Of a stretch of 6,309 nucleotides of DNA, positions 1 to 6,238 are shown one piece after another. Source of the stretch: a bacterium (GTDB lineage Bacteria; Bacteroidota; Ignavibacteria; Kapaibacteriales; UBA2268); assembly GCA_024710535.1 (NCBI GenBank), contig JANJUO010000584.1:1-6309 (forward strand). The letters run 5' to 3'. A program made the position numbers and the translations under genes. The notes below the pieces were generated by a model that made no database searches, was not told the origin of the DNA, and saw only the letters and a program-made list of their open reading frames with translations. Position 1 is the first letter of the stretch; the number at the start of each line of letters is the position of its first letter.

Positions 1-1313
1 TCGTTTATGGTTCATCAGAAGCCGCAATTACTTTTATTGCCGTTGACCATAAAAATCCTAAAAGAATTTGGGTTACTCATTCAGGTTATGCAAAAAATTT
101 GAAAATTGTTGAAGTAGATGTAGAAAAAGATATTATTACAAATCTAACAGGCAATATTCCTAATGTTCCGGTTAATACTTTGATAGTACAGAAAAATTCT
201 CCAGATAGAATTTATATAGGTACAGATATTGGAGTATTTTATTCTGATTATGGTTCGGCTAATTGGATTTCTTACGGAAAAGGTATGCCAAATGTTGTTA
301 TTAATGACTTAGAAATCAATGAAAAATCAAATGAAATAATTGCAGGTACTTATGGAAGAGGAATTTGGAAAGCACCTTTGATGAATTGCAATGAAGAAAT
401 GGTTGAAATTGAAGCAAAAGGAGAAATTTTATTCTGCCATAATGAAACTGTTGAATTAACTGCAAAAAAAGATTATCCAAATTATTTGTGGTCAAATGGT
501 GCAACAACAAAATCAATTACCGTTCGTGATGCAGGTGCATATTCTCTTTCTGTGGTTGGAAGTGGAGATTGCGATAGAAAATCAAAAGCAATTATAGTTC
601 AGAAGCATCCATTGGATACTATTCTTGTACAGAAAATTCATGATTTTATCTGTGTTGATGGTACAAAAGAATTGGTGGCTTCAATTGGATTTTCGAAATA
701 TTTGTGGAGTACCGGCGATACAACTCGTTCAATTTATATCAATAAACCGGGCTTTTATTCGGTTCGGGGAACTACAAAAGAAGGTTGTGTTCTGAATTCT
801 CCAGAAATATTAATTCAAGAAAAAGCACCTCCTTCAAAACCTGTAATTTCTCAACATTTGAATAAACTTATTTCTACAGAAGCAGTTGGTTATCAATGGT
901 ATTTCGAAGGTAAAAAATTAGCGGCAAGAACTCAAAGAACCTTGGAATTAGATGATTCAAAAGTTGGTAAATATACAGTTTTGATTACTGATGAATTTGG
1001 TTGTACAAATATGAGTGATGAATATCTTTTTAGTTCTTCATCTGTTGAAGAAGTAATTATGAATTTAGAACTTAAAGTTTCTCCAAATCCATCAAACGGA
1101 ATTTATCAATTAAAAGTAAATTTAGAATCAAGTACTAATTTTGGTTTCGAAATATCTGATTTAAGCGGAAGAGTATTATTCACTCAACCGCAATCAATTA
1201 GAAATGGAGCAATTTCAGAGCAAATCAATATTAGTTCTTATGCAAATGGAACATATATTTTGAAAATTAATTATAATAATTCAAACACAATTTATAAATT
1301 AATTAAGCAATAA
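1..1313 (+). CDS. C-terminal part of a T9SS-exported cell-surface protein with Ig-like repeats (5' partial)
   Basis: The reading frame is open from the left edge (first full codon at 3) to TAA at 1311-1313, giving 436 visible residues. The TTG at 99 is not a real start because coding continues upstream of it. Domains in order: the end of a BNR/sortilin-like beta-propeller (about 3-380), with the conserved pieces ITFIAVDHKNPKRIWV, IYIGTDIGVFYSD and GTYGRGIW; two Ig-like modules (about 423-607 and 615-818), each with a YLWS-x-G-x-TT-x-SI core and a downstream Cys; a third, more divergent module (about 828-1040) with YQWYFEGKKL and DEFGC; and a T9SS type A sorting domain (about 1068-1310) with SPNPSNG, SDLSGRVL and YANGTYILKI. 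Proteins with this sorting domain are exported through the outer membrane and anchored at the surface or released after cleavage of the domain. The ligand or substrate is unknown. 'Glycosyl hydrolase' labels on such propeller proteins are often unsupported, and I see no catalytic signature here. Confidence 0.9.
   Translation, partial: VYGSSEAAITFIAVDHKNPKRIWVTHSGYAKNLKIVEVDVEKDIITNLTGNIPNVPVNTLIVQKNSPDRIYIGTDIGVFYSDYGSANWISYGKGMPNVVINDLEINEKSNEIIAGTYGRGIWKAPLMNCNEEMVEIEAKGEILFCHNETVELTAKKDYPNYLWSNGATTKSITVRDAGAYSLSVVGSGDCDRKSKAIIVQKHPLDTILVQKIHDFICVDGTKELVASIGFSKYLWSTGDTTRSIYINKPGFYSVRGTTKEGCVLNSPEILIQEKAPPSKPVISQHLNKLISTEAVGYQWYFEGKKLAARTQRTLELDDSKVGKYTVLITDEFGCTNMSDEYLFSSSSVEEVIMNLELKVSPNPSNGIYQLKVNLESSTNFGFEISDLSGRVLFTQPQSIRNGAISEQINISSYANGTYILKINYNNSNTIYKLIKQ
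1068..1310 (+). other. T9SS type A C-terminal sorting domain
   Basis: About 81 residues at the end of the surface protein carry the usual marks of the Por secretion signal: a proline-rich opening (LKVSPNPSNG), a central strand ending in SDLSGRVL, a YANGTYILKI strand, and a short basic end (YKLIKQ). In this family the domain is recognised by the type IX translocon and normally removed during surface attachment. It is the strongest taxonomic clue in the window. Confidence 0.88.
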
Positions 1314-1319
1314 AATCTA

Positions 1320-1359
1320 AAAAGGAGTTGTTCGAAACTGAGCAACTCCTTTTTTTTTT
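1320..1359 (+). terminator. Strong intrinsic terminator, possibly bidirectional
   Basis: A 14-bp stem pairs 1320-1333 (AAAAGGAGTTGTTC) with 1340-1353 (GAGCAACTCCTTTT) around the six-base loop GAAACT. There is a single U-G wobble (1331/1342). The 3' arm runs into ten Ts at 1350-1359. It starts seven bases after the stop of the surface-protein gene. On the minus strand the same hairpin lies about 20 bases past the rpe stop. There the wobble becomes an A-C mismatch and the trailing T run is only five long (1323-1319) followed by AGATTTTA, so termination of the rpe operon here is plausible but weaker. Confidence 0.9.
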
Positions 1360-1373
1360 AAATCAAAAATTTT

Positions 1374-2039
1374 CTACTTCAAAATTTCTTTCATATTTCT
1401 AACATTATCCTCGAAATTGCCGCTAAATAAGCCTGAACCGCTTACAAGAATATTCGCACCGGCATTTGCTATTTCTAAAACATTATCCAATTTTACTCCA
1501 CCATCAACTTCAATTTCAACATTATCCAATCCATTATTATCCAAATAATTACGTAATGTTTTTGCTCTATTTAGAAATGAAGTAATGAAATTCTGTCCAC
1601 CAAATCCGGGATTTACAGCCATAAGCATAATAAAATCACAATATTCTGCGGCATTAATTGCATATTCAAGGGGAGTTATCGGATTTAGGGCAATACCTGC
1701 TTTTACTCCGAAACTTTTTATTAATTGAATAGAGCGATGTAAATGATGAGTTGCTTCTACGTGAATAGAAATCATATCTGCACCTGCTTTTACGAATTCA
1801 GGAACGTATTTATCGGGATCCGAAATCATCAAATGGCAATCCAATTGCAATTTTGTATGAGGTCTTATTGCTGAAACAACGAGAGGTCCAATTGTAATAT
1901 TAGGTACAAAATGACCATCCATAATATCAATATGTAGCAAATCACAGCCGGCATTTTCGCACTTTTTTACTTCGCTTTCGATATTTGCAAAATCAGACGA
2001 AAGCAATGAAGGAGCAATTTTATTTCTTAATTTTATCAT
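1374..2039 (-). CDS. rpe: Ribulose-phosphate 3-epimerase
   Basis: This 221-residue protein interconverts D-ribulose 5-phosphate and D-xylulose 5-phosphate in the cytosolic non-oxidative pentose phosphate pathway. It has the full TIM-barrel signature: IAPSLLSSDF (8-17); HIDIMDGHFVPN (36-47); LDCHLM (66-71); HVEA (93-96); VNPGFGGQ-x-F (142-151); EVDGGV (177-182); and a phosphate-binding SGSG near the end (200-203). The metal ligands expected for the family are His36, Asp38, His69 and Asp179, with Asp38 and Asp179 as acid/base catalysts; all are present. Length is normal. The Met-Ser usual before VNPGFGG is Met-Ala here, a mild change. The ATG overlaps the TGA of the upstream protease gene as ATGA. 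No clear Shine-Dalgarno site precedes it, only a purine-rich AAGAAAGAAG stretch, so expression probably depends on coupling to the upstream gene. Confidence 0.97.
   Translation of the reverse strand: MIKLRNKIAPSLLSSDFANIESEVKKCENAGCDLLHIDIMDGHFVPNITIGPLVVSAIRPHTKLQLDCHLMISDPDKYVPEFVKAGADMISIHVEATHHLHRSIQLIKSFGVKAGIALNPITPLEYAINAAEYCDFIMLMAVNPGFGGQNFITSFLNRAKTLRNYLDNNGLDNVEIEVDGGVKLDNVLEIANAGANILVSGSGLFSGNFEDNVRNMKEILK
2036..2039 (-). other. ATGA stop/start overlap between the Lon-like gene and rpe
   Basis: Read on the minus strand, 2039-2036 is ATGA. ATG starts rpe and TGA ends the protease gene. This arrangement usually gives translational re-initiation and shows that the two genes share a transcript. 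Confidence 0.85.
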
Positions 2040-4498
2040 TGTTTGACTTCTTTCTTTTGTGATGAATTATTAGATTTTGATTTTCTGTTTAATTCAGATA
2101 ATTTTTTTAATTTAGAAGCAACTTTTCCGAATAGAGTATTTGCGGGATAATTTCCATTTTTATCTGCTTCTCCTGCTTCAACATCAAATAGTAAAGAAAC
2201 AGCATCTTCAATTTTTGAAATTGAATATACTGCAAAATCGCCATTTTCGCAAGATTGAACAATATCTTTATTAAGCATCAAATCTTTAACATTTTGAACA
2301 GGGATTATTACAACATTATTCCCGGAGAAGCCGCGTGATTTGCAAATTTCATAAAATCCGGTGATTTTCTCATTAACTCCACCGATTGGTTGAATATCAC
2401 CTTTTTGATTTACTGAACCTGTGATAGCAATATCTTGATTAATTGGTATTCCTGAAATTGCAGATAGCAAAACATATATTTCTGCCGCAGTGGCGCTATC
2501 GCCATCAATTCCACCATAATTTTGCTCGAAAGCAAGAGAAGCCGACAAGGATAATGCTTGTTTTTGAGCAAATCTTTCTCTCAAAAAACCGGTAAGAATC
2601 AAAACGCCTTTATTATGGATTTTGCCGCTTAAATCTGCCTCCCGTTCGATATTGATAATACCCGAATTTCCTGCAGAAATTGTTGCAGTAATCTTGGCAG
2701 GTTTCCCAAATGAATAAATCGAATCGTTGTAAACAGTTAATCCATTTATCTCGCCAACCTTCTTGCCGCTTGTATTAATCAAAATTGTGTTCTCAAGAAT
2801 ATGCTCGGATAGCTTTTCATCTATCAAATTATTTCTAAATTTCCTCGCGGTTAGCGTGCGTTCGATGTCTTCTCTATTAATAAACTTGGAATTGCCTTCG
2901 CGATAAAAGAATGCTGATTCGCGCAAAACATCCGCAACATCCGAAAACTTCAAAATCACCTTTTGCTTTGTGCCCGATTGTTCTACCGCCCACTCTATCA
3001 CTGCCGCAACGCCGCTTGGAGAGCAGTGCGGGATGCTTTCCTTCGTGCAAATCATGGAAATAAAGCCCGCATAATTCAAAAGCATTTCTTCAGAATTTTT
3101 TGCCTCGTAATCAAATTGCGCATTTACTTTAAATATCTTCTTGAATCCTTTTTCATAATGATAAAGCATCTTGTAAAGAGTTTGCCCGCCTATTATAATA
3201 ACCTTTACGGATACTTGAATAGGCTCCGGCTTTAGATGAGATTGCGAAATTTGAAAATATGAATCGAATGGCTGTATTTCCAATTTGTCATAGAGCAATA
3301 CTCTTTTCAATGCCTGCCAAACTCCGGGCTCTTGGAATAAATCATTGGCATTGACGATTAAAAAACCTTGATCCGCTTTAAGTAGAGAGCCGGATTTGAT
3401 CTTTGTAAAGTCCGTTTTCCAAAATCCCTTTTGGTCGTAGGTCTTTTCTATGGTGCCGAACAGATTTGTGTAGGTCGGATTGGTTTCTATAACAATGGGA
3501 GCGGTCGTTGTTAATGAGTTATCTAATATAACATTGACCGAAAAGAGCTGAAAACGATCCGACATTTGCATTTCAGAATCGTCCTCTGCTTGCGGAACAG
3601 TGGGCAAATTCACTTGAACAAAGATATTCAGATTATCCAGAATATAATTCTTCACTTCATTAATATATTCGTGTACTTTATCATAAGCAAATTCATCAAT
3701 AATATTGCTAAACGCTGAATTAACAATGATTTGTGCAGATGCTTTGTCGTTTTCGAGCAGATCTTTACGAAATTCCTGCATTAATTTCATACCAACGCGC
3801 GCCAAATCATAAATTTCGTCATGAAATTTGTGCCACAATTCTCTTAATTCATTAGCTTTTTCTTCTGCAATTGTCTTATTTTCGACTAATTCATCCAACG
3901 CTTCTATTTGAATCGGCTTCCCGTCAATTACCGGAAAAACTTCGGGAAGAATATTGCCCTGCTCGTTCTCCAGCTGACCCCTGATGAAGCCTACCGGCTT
4001 GATTTTGTTATCAAATTGCGAAAGAACTTCACGTTCTTTATTCTGGAAGGACTCAATAATCTTCTTCCTTGAATGTTGATAATTCTCTTCCTCAAATAGC
4101 ATAGGCAATCTGCGTCTTAGAAAGGCAATCGTGTCATTCATTGCTTCGCTGAACTTTTTGCCGTGACTCTTTGGTAGCTTTAGTAAAGTGGGCGAGTCCG
4201 TATCTTTGAAATTATGAACATAACAAAAGTCAAAAGTAATCGGACAACTCGAGGAATTCGCATCCAAAATCTTCTTTACCGTTGTTGTTCTGCCGGTGCC
4301 CGATAAGCCCGTAACGAAAATGTTGTAGCCCTTAGCCTTCAGTTCCGATCCAAGTTTAATTGCTTCAATTGCCCGTTCCTGTCCAACTATTCGCTCAAGC
4401 GGTTTCACTTCTGCCGTCGATTTGAATTCAAAAACATCTTCCGGACAATTCCATCTTAAATCATTTTTTGATAATTTAAGGGCAAAATTGTTGTTCAT
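2036..4498 (-). CDS. Lon-related protease, LonB/LonC-like (AAA_32 + Lon proteolytic domain)
   Basis: This 820-residue protein belongs to the Lon-related group that lacks the classical Lon N-terminal substrate domain. Near the N terminus, IVGQERAIEAIKLG leads to a Walker A-like loop GLSGTGRTT (64-72), in which Arg70 replaces the usual Lys. A long charged helical insertion follows (roughly 130-290). The Walker B-like strand FLIVNAND is at 379-386, with Asn383 where an acidic residue is common. Next is KPEPI-x-VSVKVIIIGG (about 423-438), diagnostic for the family. The protease domain begins near VGEINGLTV (581-589) and has the nucleophile Ser668 in GGIDGDSA and Lys711 in GGVNEKI. The 43-residue gap equals that of E. 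coli Lon (S679/K722). The last ~35 residues are Lys/Ser-rich and probably disordered. I see no membrane segment, unlike archaeal LonB, so it is likely cytosolic. The peptidase assignment is firm; ATP dependence is uncertain. It lies 15 bp after hslO and overlaps rpe by 4 bp. Confidence 0.93.
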   Translation of the reverse strand: MNNNFALKLSKNDLRWNCPEDVFEFKSTAEVKPLERIVGQERAIEAIKLGSELKAKGYNIFVTGLSGTGRTTTVKKILDANSSSCPITFDFCYVHNFKDTDSPTLLKLPKSHGKKFSEAMNDTIAFLRRRLPMLFEEENYQHSRKKIIESFQNKEREVLSQFDNKIKPVGFIRGQLENEQGNILPEVFPVIDGKPIQIEALDELVENKTIAEEKANELRELWHKFHDEIYDLARVGMKLMQEFRKDLLENDKASAQIIVNSAFSNIIDEFAYDKVHEYINEVKNYILDNLNIFVQVNLPTVPQAEDDSEMQMSDRFQLFSVNVILDNSLTTTAPIVIETNPTYTNLFGTIEKTYDQKGFWKTDFTKIKSGSLLKADQGFLIVNANDLFQEPGVWQALKRVLLYDKLEIQPFDSYFQISQSHLKPEPIQVSVKVIIIGGQTLYKMLYHYEKGFKKIFKVNAQFDYEAKNSEEMLLNYAGFISMICTKESIPHCSPSGVAAVIEWAVEQSGTKQKVILKFSDVADVLRESAFFYREGNSKFINREDIERTLTARKFRNNLIDEKLSEHILENTILINTSGKKVGEINGLTVYNDSIYSFGKPAKITATISAGNSGIINIEREADLSGKIHNKGVLILTGFLRERFAQKQALSLSASLAFEQNYGGIDGDSATAAEIYVLLSAISGIPINQDIAITGSVNQKGDIQPIGGVNEKITGFYEICKSRGFSGNNVVIIPVQNVKDLMLNKDIVQSCENGDFAVYSISKIEDAVSLLFDVEAGEADKNGNYPANTLFGKVASKLKKLSELNRKSKSNNSSQKKEVKQ

Positions 4499-4506
4499 AA
4501 TATCGG

Positions 4507-4513
4507 CTCCCTC
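4507..4513 (-). promoter_or_regulatory. Ribosome binding site of the Lon-like gene
   Basis: The minus strand reads GAGGGAG, eight bases before the ATG at 4498-4496. It fills the short gap after the hslO stop. It is the only convincing Shine-Dalgarno site in the window and fixes the start of the protease gene. Confidence 0.75.
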
Positions 4514-5425
4514 TTAATTTAATTTCGCAGTTTTTTCAGCAATCAATTCTTTGAAATCTTCATTAGTCAAATAATAATGTGCGTTGCAGAATTGACATAC
4601 TAATTCGTTGTGATTCATTCTGTGCATATCCTCAAGCTCCGCTTTACCCAAGGTTATGAGTTTGCCCTTGAAGACATCCTTACTACATCTGCAAAAGAAG
4701 TCAAGTGGAGTAGAGCTAAGCACATTATATTCAAAGGGTAATAGCTTTTTCAAAGACTCTTCGGGGCTTATATCTTGATTGAAGAGGTCGCAAACAGGCG
4801 GCAATTCATTTAGAAATTCGTGCAGTTTTTCTATTTCTGCCTGACTTGCATTTGGTAAGCTCTGAATCATAAGTCCGCCGGAATGTTTGATTGTGCCGTC
4901 GTCGTTGAAATCAGAATCCATTTGCAAAAATGTAGGAACTTGCTCGGATTGAGTAAAATAATAAGCCAAATCGTTTACTATATCGCCAAATTGAAGTGGA
5001 ATAATGCCCTGAACCGGCTGTGCTTGATTATACATCACCTTTGTAACACGCAAAAACCCAGCTCCAAGCATATCTTCGAGTTTTACAATAGATTGTCCAA
5101 CATTTTCCAAAGATTTGAAACGCAGAAAACCGCGTACTTCTCCAATTTGAAGGGCTTCGGCGCTGATGTAAGAAATCATTCCCGCACCTTCAATAGATAG
5201 AACCACTCTTTCTTCGCCCTTAAGCAGAGCGGCAAGCATCGAACTGCCCGTCAAAACCCGCGAAAGAAAATATGCACCCGCCTCTTGTAACTGATGCTTT
5301 TGCTGAGCCACCTTTGCGGTATTGGAATTTTTGATTAGAACCGCACGAAATAACCCATCTTTAGAAATTACTTTAATTGCCCTGTCTCTATTGAGAAAAT
5401 TAGCTTTGATTTTATCCTTTTGCAT
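4514..5425 (-). CDS. hslO: Redox-regulated molecular chaperone Hsp33
   Basis: Hsp33 is a cytosolic holdase that binds unfolding proteins when oxidation releases its zinc; it needs no ATP. The four zinc-binding cysteines are present as C245-x-C247 (FFCRCSKD) and C277-x-x-C280 (LVCQFCN), the family pattern with the usual spacing. Other family blocks are the VLTGSSMLAALLKGEERV helix, the strand ending GEVRGFL, the GGLMIQSLP motif before the linker helix, and LGKAELEDM leading into the second cysteine pair. From the chosen ATG at 5425 the protein has 303 residues, close to the usual 290-300. The frame stays open to a TTG at 5458, but the 11 extra residues (MNFKINIKKKF) are not family-like, and that TTG falls inside a promoter-like TATTTTTG. 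No strong Shine-Dalgarno site precedes the ATG, only AAAGAAAAAG. It is the first gene of an apparent hslO-protease-rpe operon. Confidence 0.95.
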   Translation of the reverse strand: MQKDKIKANFLNRDRAIKVISKDGLFRAVLIKNSNTAKVAQQKHQLQEAGAYFLSRVLTGSSMLAALLKGEERVVLSIEGAGMISYISAEALQIGEVRGFLRFKSLENVGQSIVKLEDMLGAGFLRVTKVMYNQAQPVQGIIPLQFGDIVNDLAYYFTQSEQVPTFLQMDSDFNDDGTIKHSGGLMIQSLPNASQAEIEKLHEFLNELPPVCDLFNQDISPEESLKKLLPFEYNVLSSTPLDFFCRCSKDVFKGKLITLGKAELEDMHRMNHNELVCQFCNAHYYLTNEDFKELIAEKTAKLN

Positions 5426-5455
5426 AAACTTTTTCTTTATATTAATTTTAAAATT

Positions 5456-5463
5456 CAAAAATA
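5456..5463 (-). promoter_or_regulatory. Candidate promoter -7 element for the hslO operon
   Basis: The minus strand reads TATTTTTG, an exact match to the Bacteroidota sigma-A -7 motif TAnnTTTG. It would place the transcript start about 20-25 bases before the hslO ATG. I found no TTTG at the expected -33 position, and the region is so AT-rich that a chance match is quite possible. Confidence 0.3.
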
Positions 5464-5543
5464 GTAAAAAAATTCCAATTAATTGATTCTGTAATTATAA
5501 TGATTGAAATAATTTAGATCCTAATTTAAAAAATATATACTTG

Positions 5544-5559
5544 TATTCAATTTTGAATA
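5544..5559. repeat. Perfect 7-bp inverted repeat TATTCAA-TT-TTGAATA
   Basis: Both arms match without error around a two-base centre. It lies between the end of the 217-residue gene and hslO, about 120 bp upstream of the hslO start. It could be an operator half-site pair or part of a weak AT-only hairpin after the upstream gene. It has no G+C-rich stem, so a strong terminator is unlikely. Confidence 0.5.
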
Positions 5560-5564
5560 ATTGC

Positions 5565-5580
5565 TTGTTAATCATAACAA
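5565..5580. repeat. Perfect 6-bp inverted repeat TTGTTA-ATCA-TAACAA
   Basis: The arms TTGTTA and TAACAA are exact complements around the four-base spacer ATCA. The repeat starts four bases past the stop codon of the 217-residue gene, in the transcription direction of that gene, and sits next to the 5544-5559 repeat. It may be an operator or a weak 3' hairpin protecting or ending the upstream transcript; no T-run follows it directly. Confidence 0.45.
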
Positions 5581-5584
5581 ATCC

Positions 5585-6238
5585 CTATTTATACAATGCA
5601 AAAATACGCGCAATAGCGGGGGAGTCCGCAAAAATGATTTTGGAAGCTCTATTAATCTTAACCAATTGCTCCCAAATAGAGTTCATTAGCTTTTTACGCT
5701 TGTCTGTTCTATTGTACGAGCCCTGAATGAAGTCTTGCTGAGCCAAGAAATCTGCATCCAATAAGTTAGAAACACTTTGAATTTCAAGAATGTCGCTTTC
5801 TTCAAAGCCGGCGTTTCTTAGATCGGAATTATATGGCTCTACGTTAGCATTTTTGTAAGCAATTTCAAGTAAATTCAGCAATTTCATAGGCTTTTTGCCT
5901 GCTTCTTTATACAAACTATATCCAAAAACATTCAAAATAGACACATCATTAGGATAAATCATCTTTACATTCCAAATTAGTTTCATATAAACCTTTTTGG
6001 CAAGTAATATATCATCGTTGACTTTATTACTTAATATAGTAGAATTACTATCAAACTCTTCGGTAGTTGGATAACTTTCGATTTCCTCAATTAAATTCAA
6101 TAAATTATCTGAAAAAGGGTCATCAAATAATTGTGAAAAATTAACAAAATCACTTTTATAATTCAAAAAATATCTATGATGATAACCGGCAAGCCAAATT
6201 AATTTATCATAAGTCATTCTAAATTTCAACTTTGTCAT
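5585..6238 (-). CDS. Hypothetical protein of unknown function, probably all-helical
   Basis: I do not recognise this 217-residue protein. The frame runs from ATG (6238) to TAG (5585) with plausible coding character. There is no signal peptide, no membrane segment and no cysteine. It is rich in Asn, Lys, Leu and Tyr, and the alternation of hydrophobic and charged residues suggests helices throughout. Visible marks are YDKLIWLAGYHHRYFLNY (10-27), YPTTEEFD (56-63), an amphipathic stretch AKKVYMKLIWNVKMIYPND (80-98), and a basic end with YNRTDKRKKLMNSIWEQL (175-192) followed by IIFADSPAIARIFAL (201-215). The last part loosely recalls Bacteroidota helical-bundle proteins of unknown function, but that is an impression only. 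Met8 is an alternative start. Only a weak GAGA lies about ten bases upstream of the chosen ATG. It is 159 bp upstream of hslO on the same strand, so it may be a separate transcription unit. Confidence 0.75.
   Translation of the reverse strand: MTKLKFRMTYDKLIWLAGYHHRYFLNYKSDFVNFSQLFDDPFSDNLLNLIEEIESYPTTEEFDSNSTILSNKVNDDILLAKKVYMKLIWNVKMIYPNDVSILNVFGYSLYKEAGKKPMKLLNLLEIAYKNANVEPYNSDLRNAGFEESDILEIQSVSNLLDADFLAQQDFIQGSYNRTDKRKKLMNSIWEQLVKINRASKIIFADSPAIARIFALYK

Noticed and set aside
99..101. TTG as the start of the surface-protein gene
   Set aside because: The same frame continues without a stop to position 3 and encodes the conserved propeller sequence ITFIAVDHKNPKRIWV upstream, so the gene is cut by the window edge.
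316..516. 66-residue open frame on the minus strand
   Set aside because: It lies inside the well-supported surface-protein gene on the other strand and has a low-complexity Leu/His/Phe composition typical of an antisense shadow.
2963..3235. 90-residue open frame on the plus strand
   Set aside because: It is antisense to the conserved middle of the Lon-like protease and shows no recognisable motif or ribosome binding site.
4883..5200. 105-residue open frame on the plus strand
   Set aside because: It is antisense to conserved Hsp33 sequence; the locally higher G+C explains the lack of stops.
5494..5499. TATAAT box on the minus strand upstream of hslO
   Set aside because: It is a perfect -10 hexamer of the E. 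coli type, but no TTGACA-like element lies 16-18 bases upstream, and the sequence is a symmetrical AT-rich string that reads as TATAAT on the other strand too.
5541..5726. 61-residue open frame on the plus strand running from the intergenic gap into the 217-residue gene
   Set aside because: It begins within the intergenic palindromes and overlaps the opposite-strand gene; it has a weak start (TTG) and no supporting motif.
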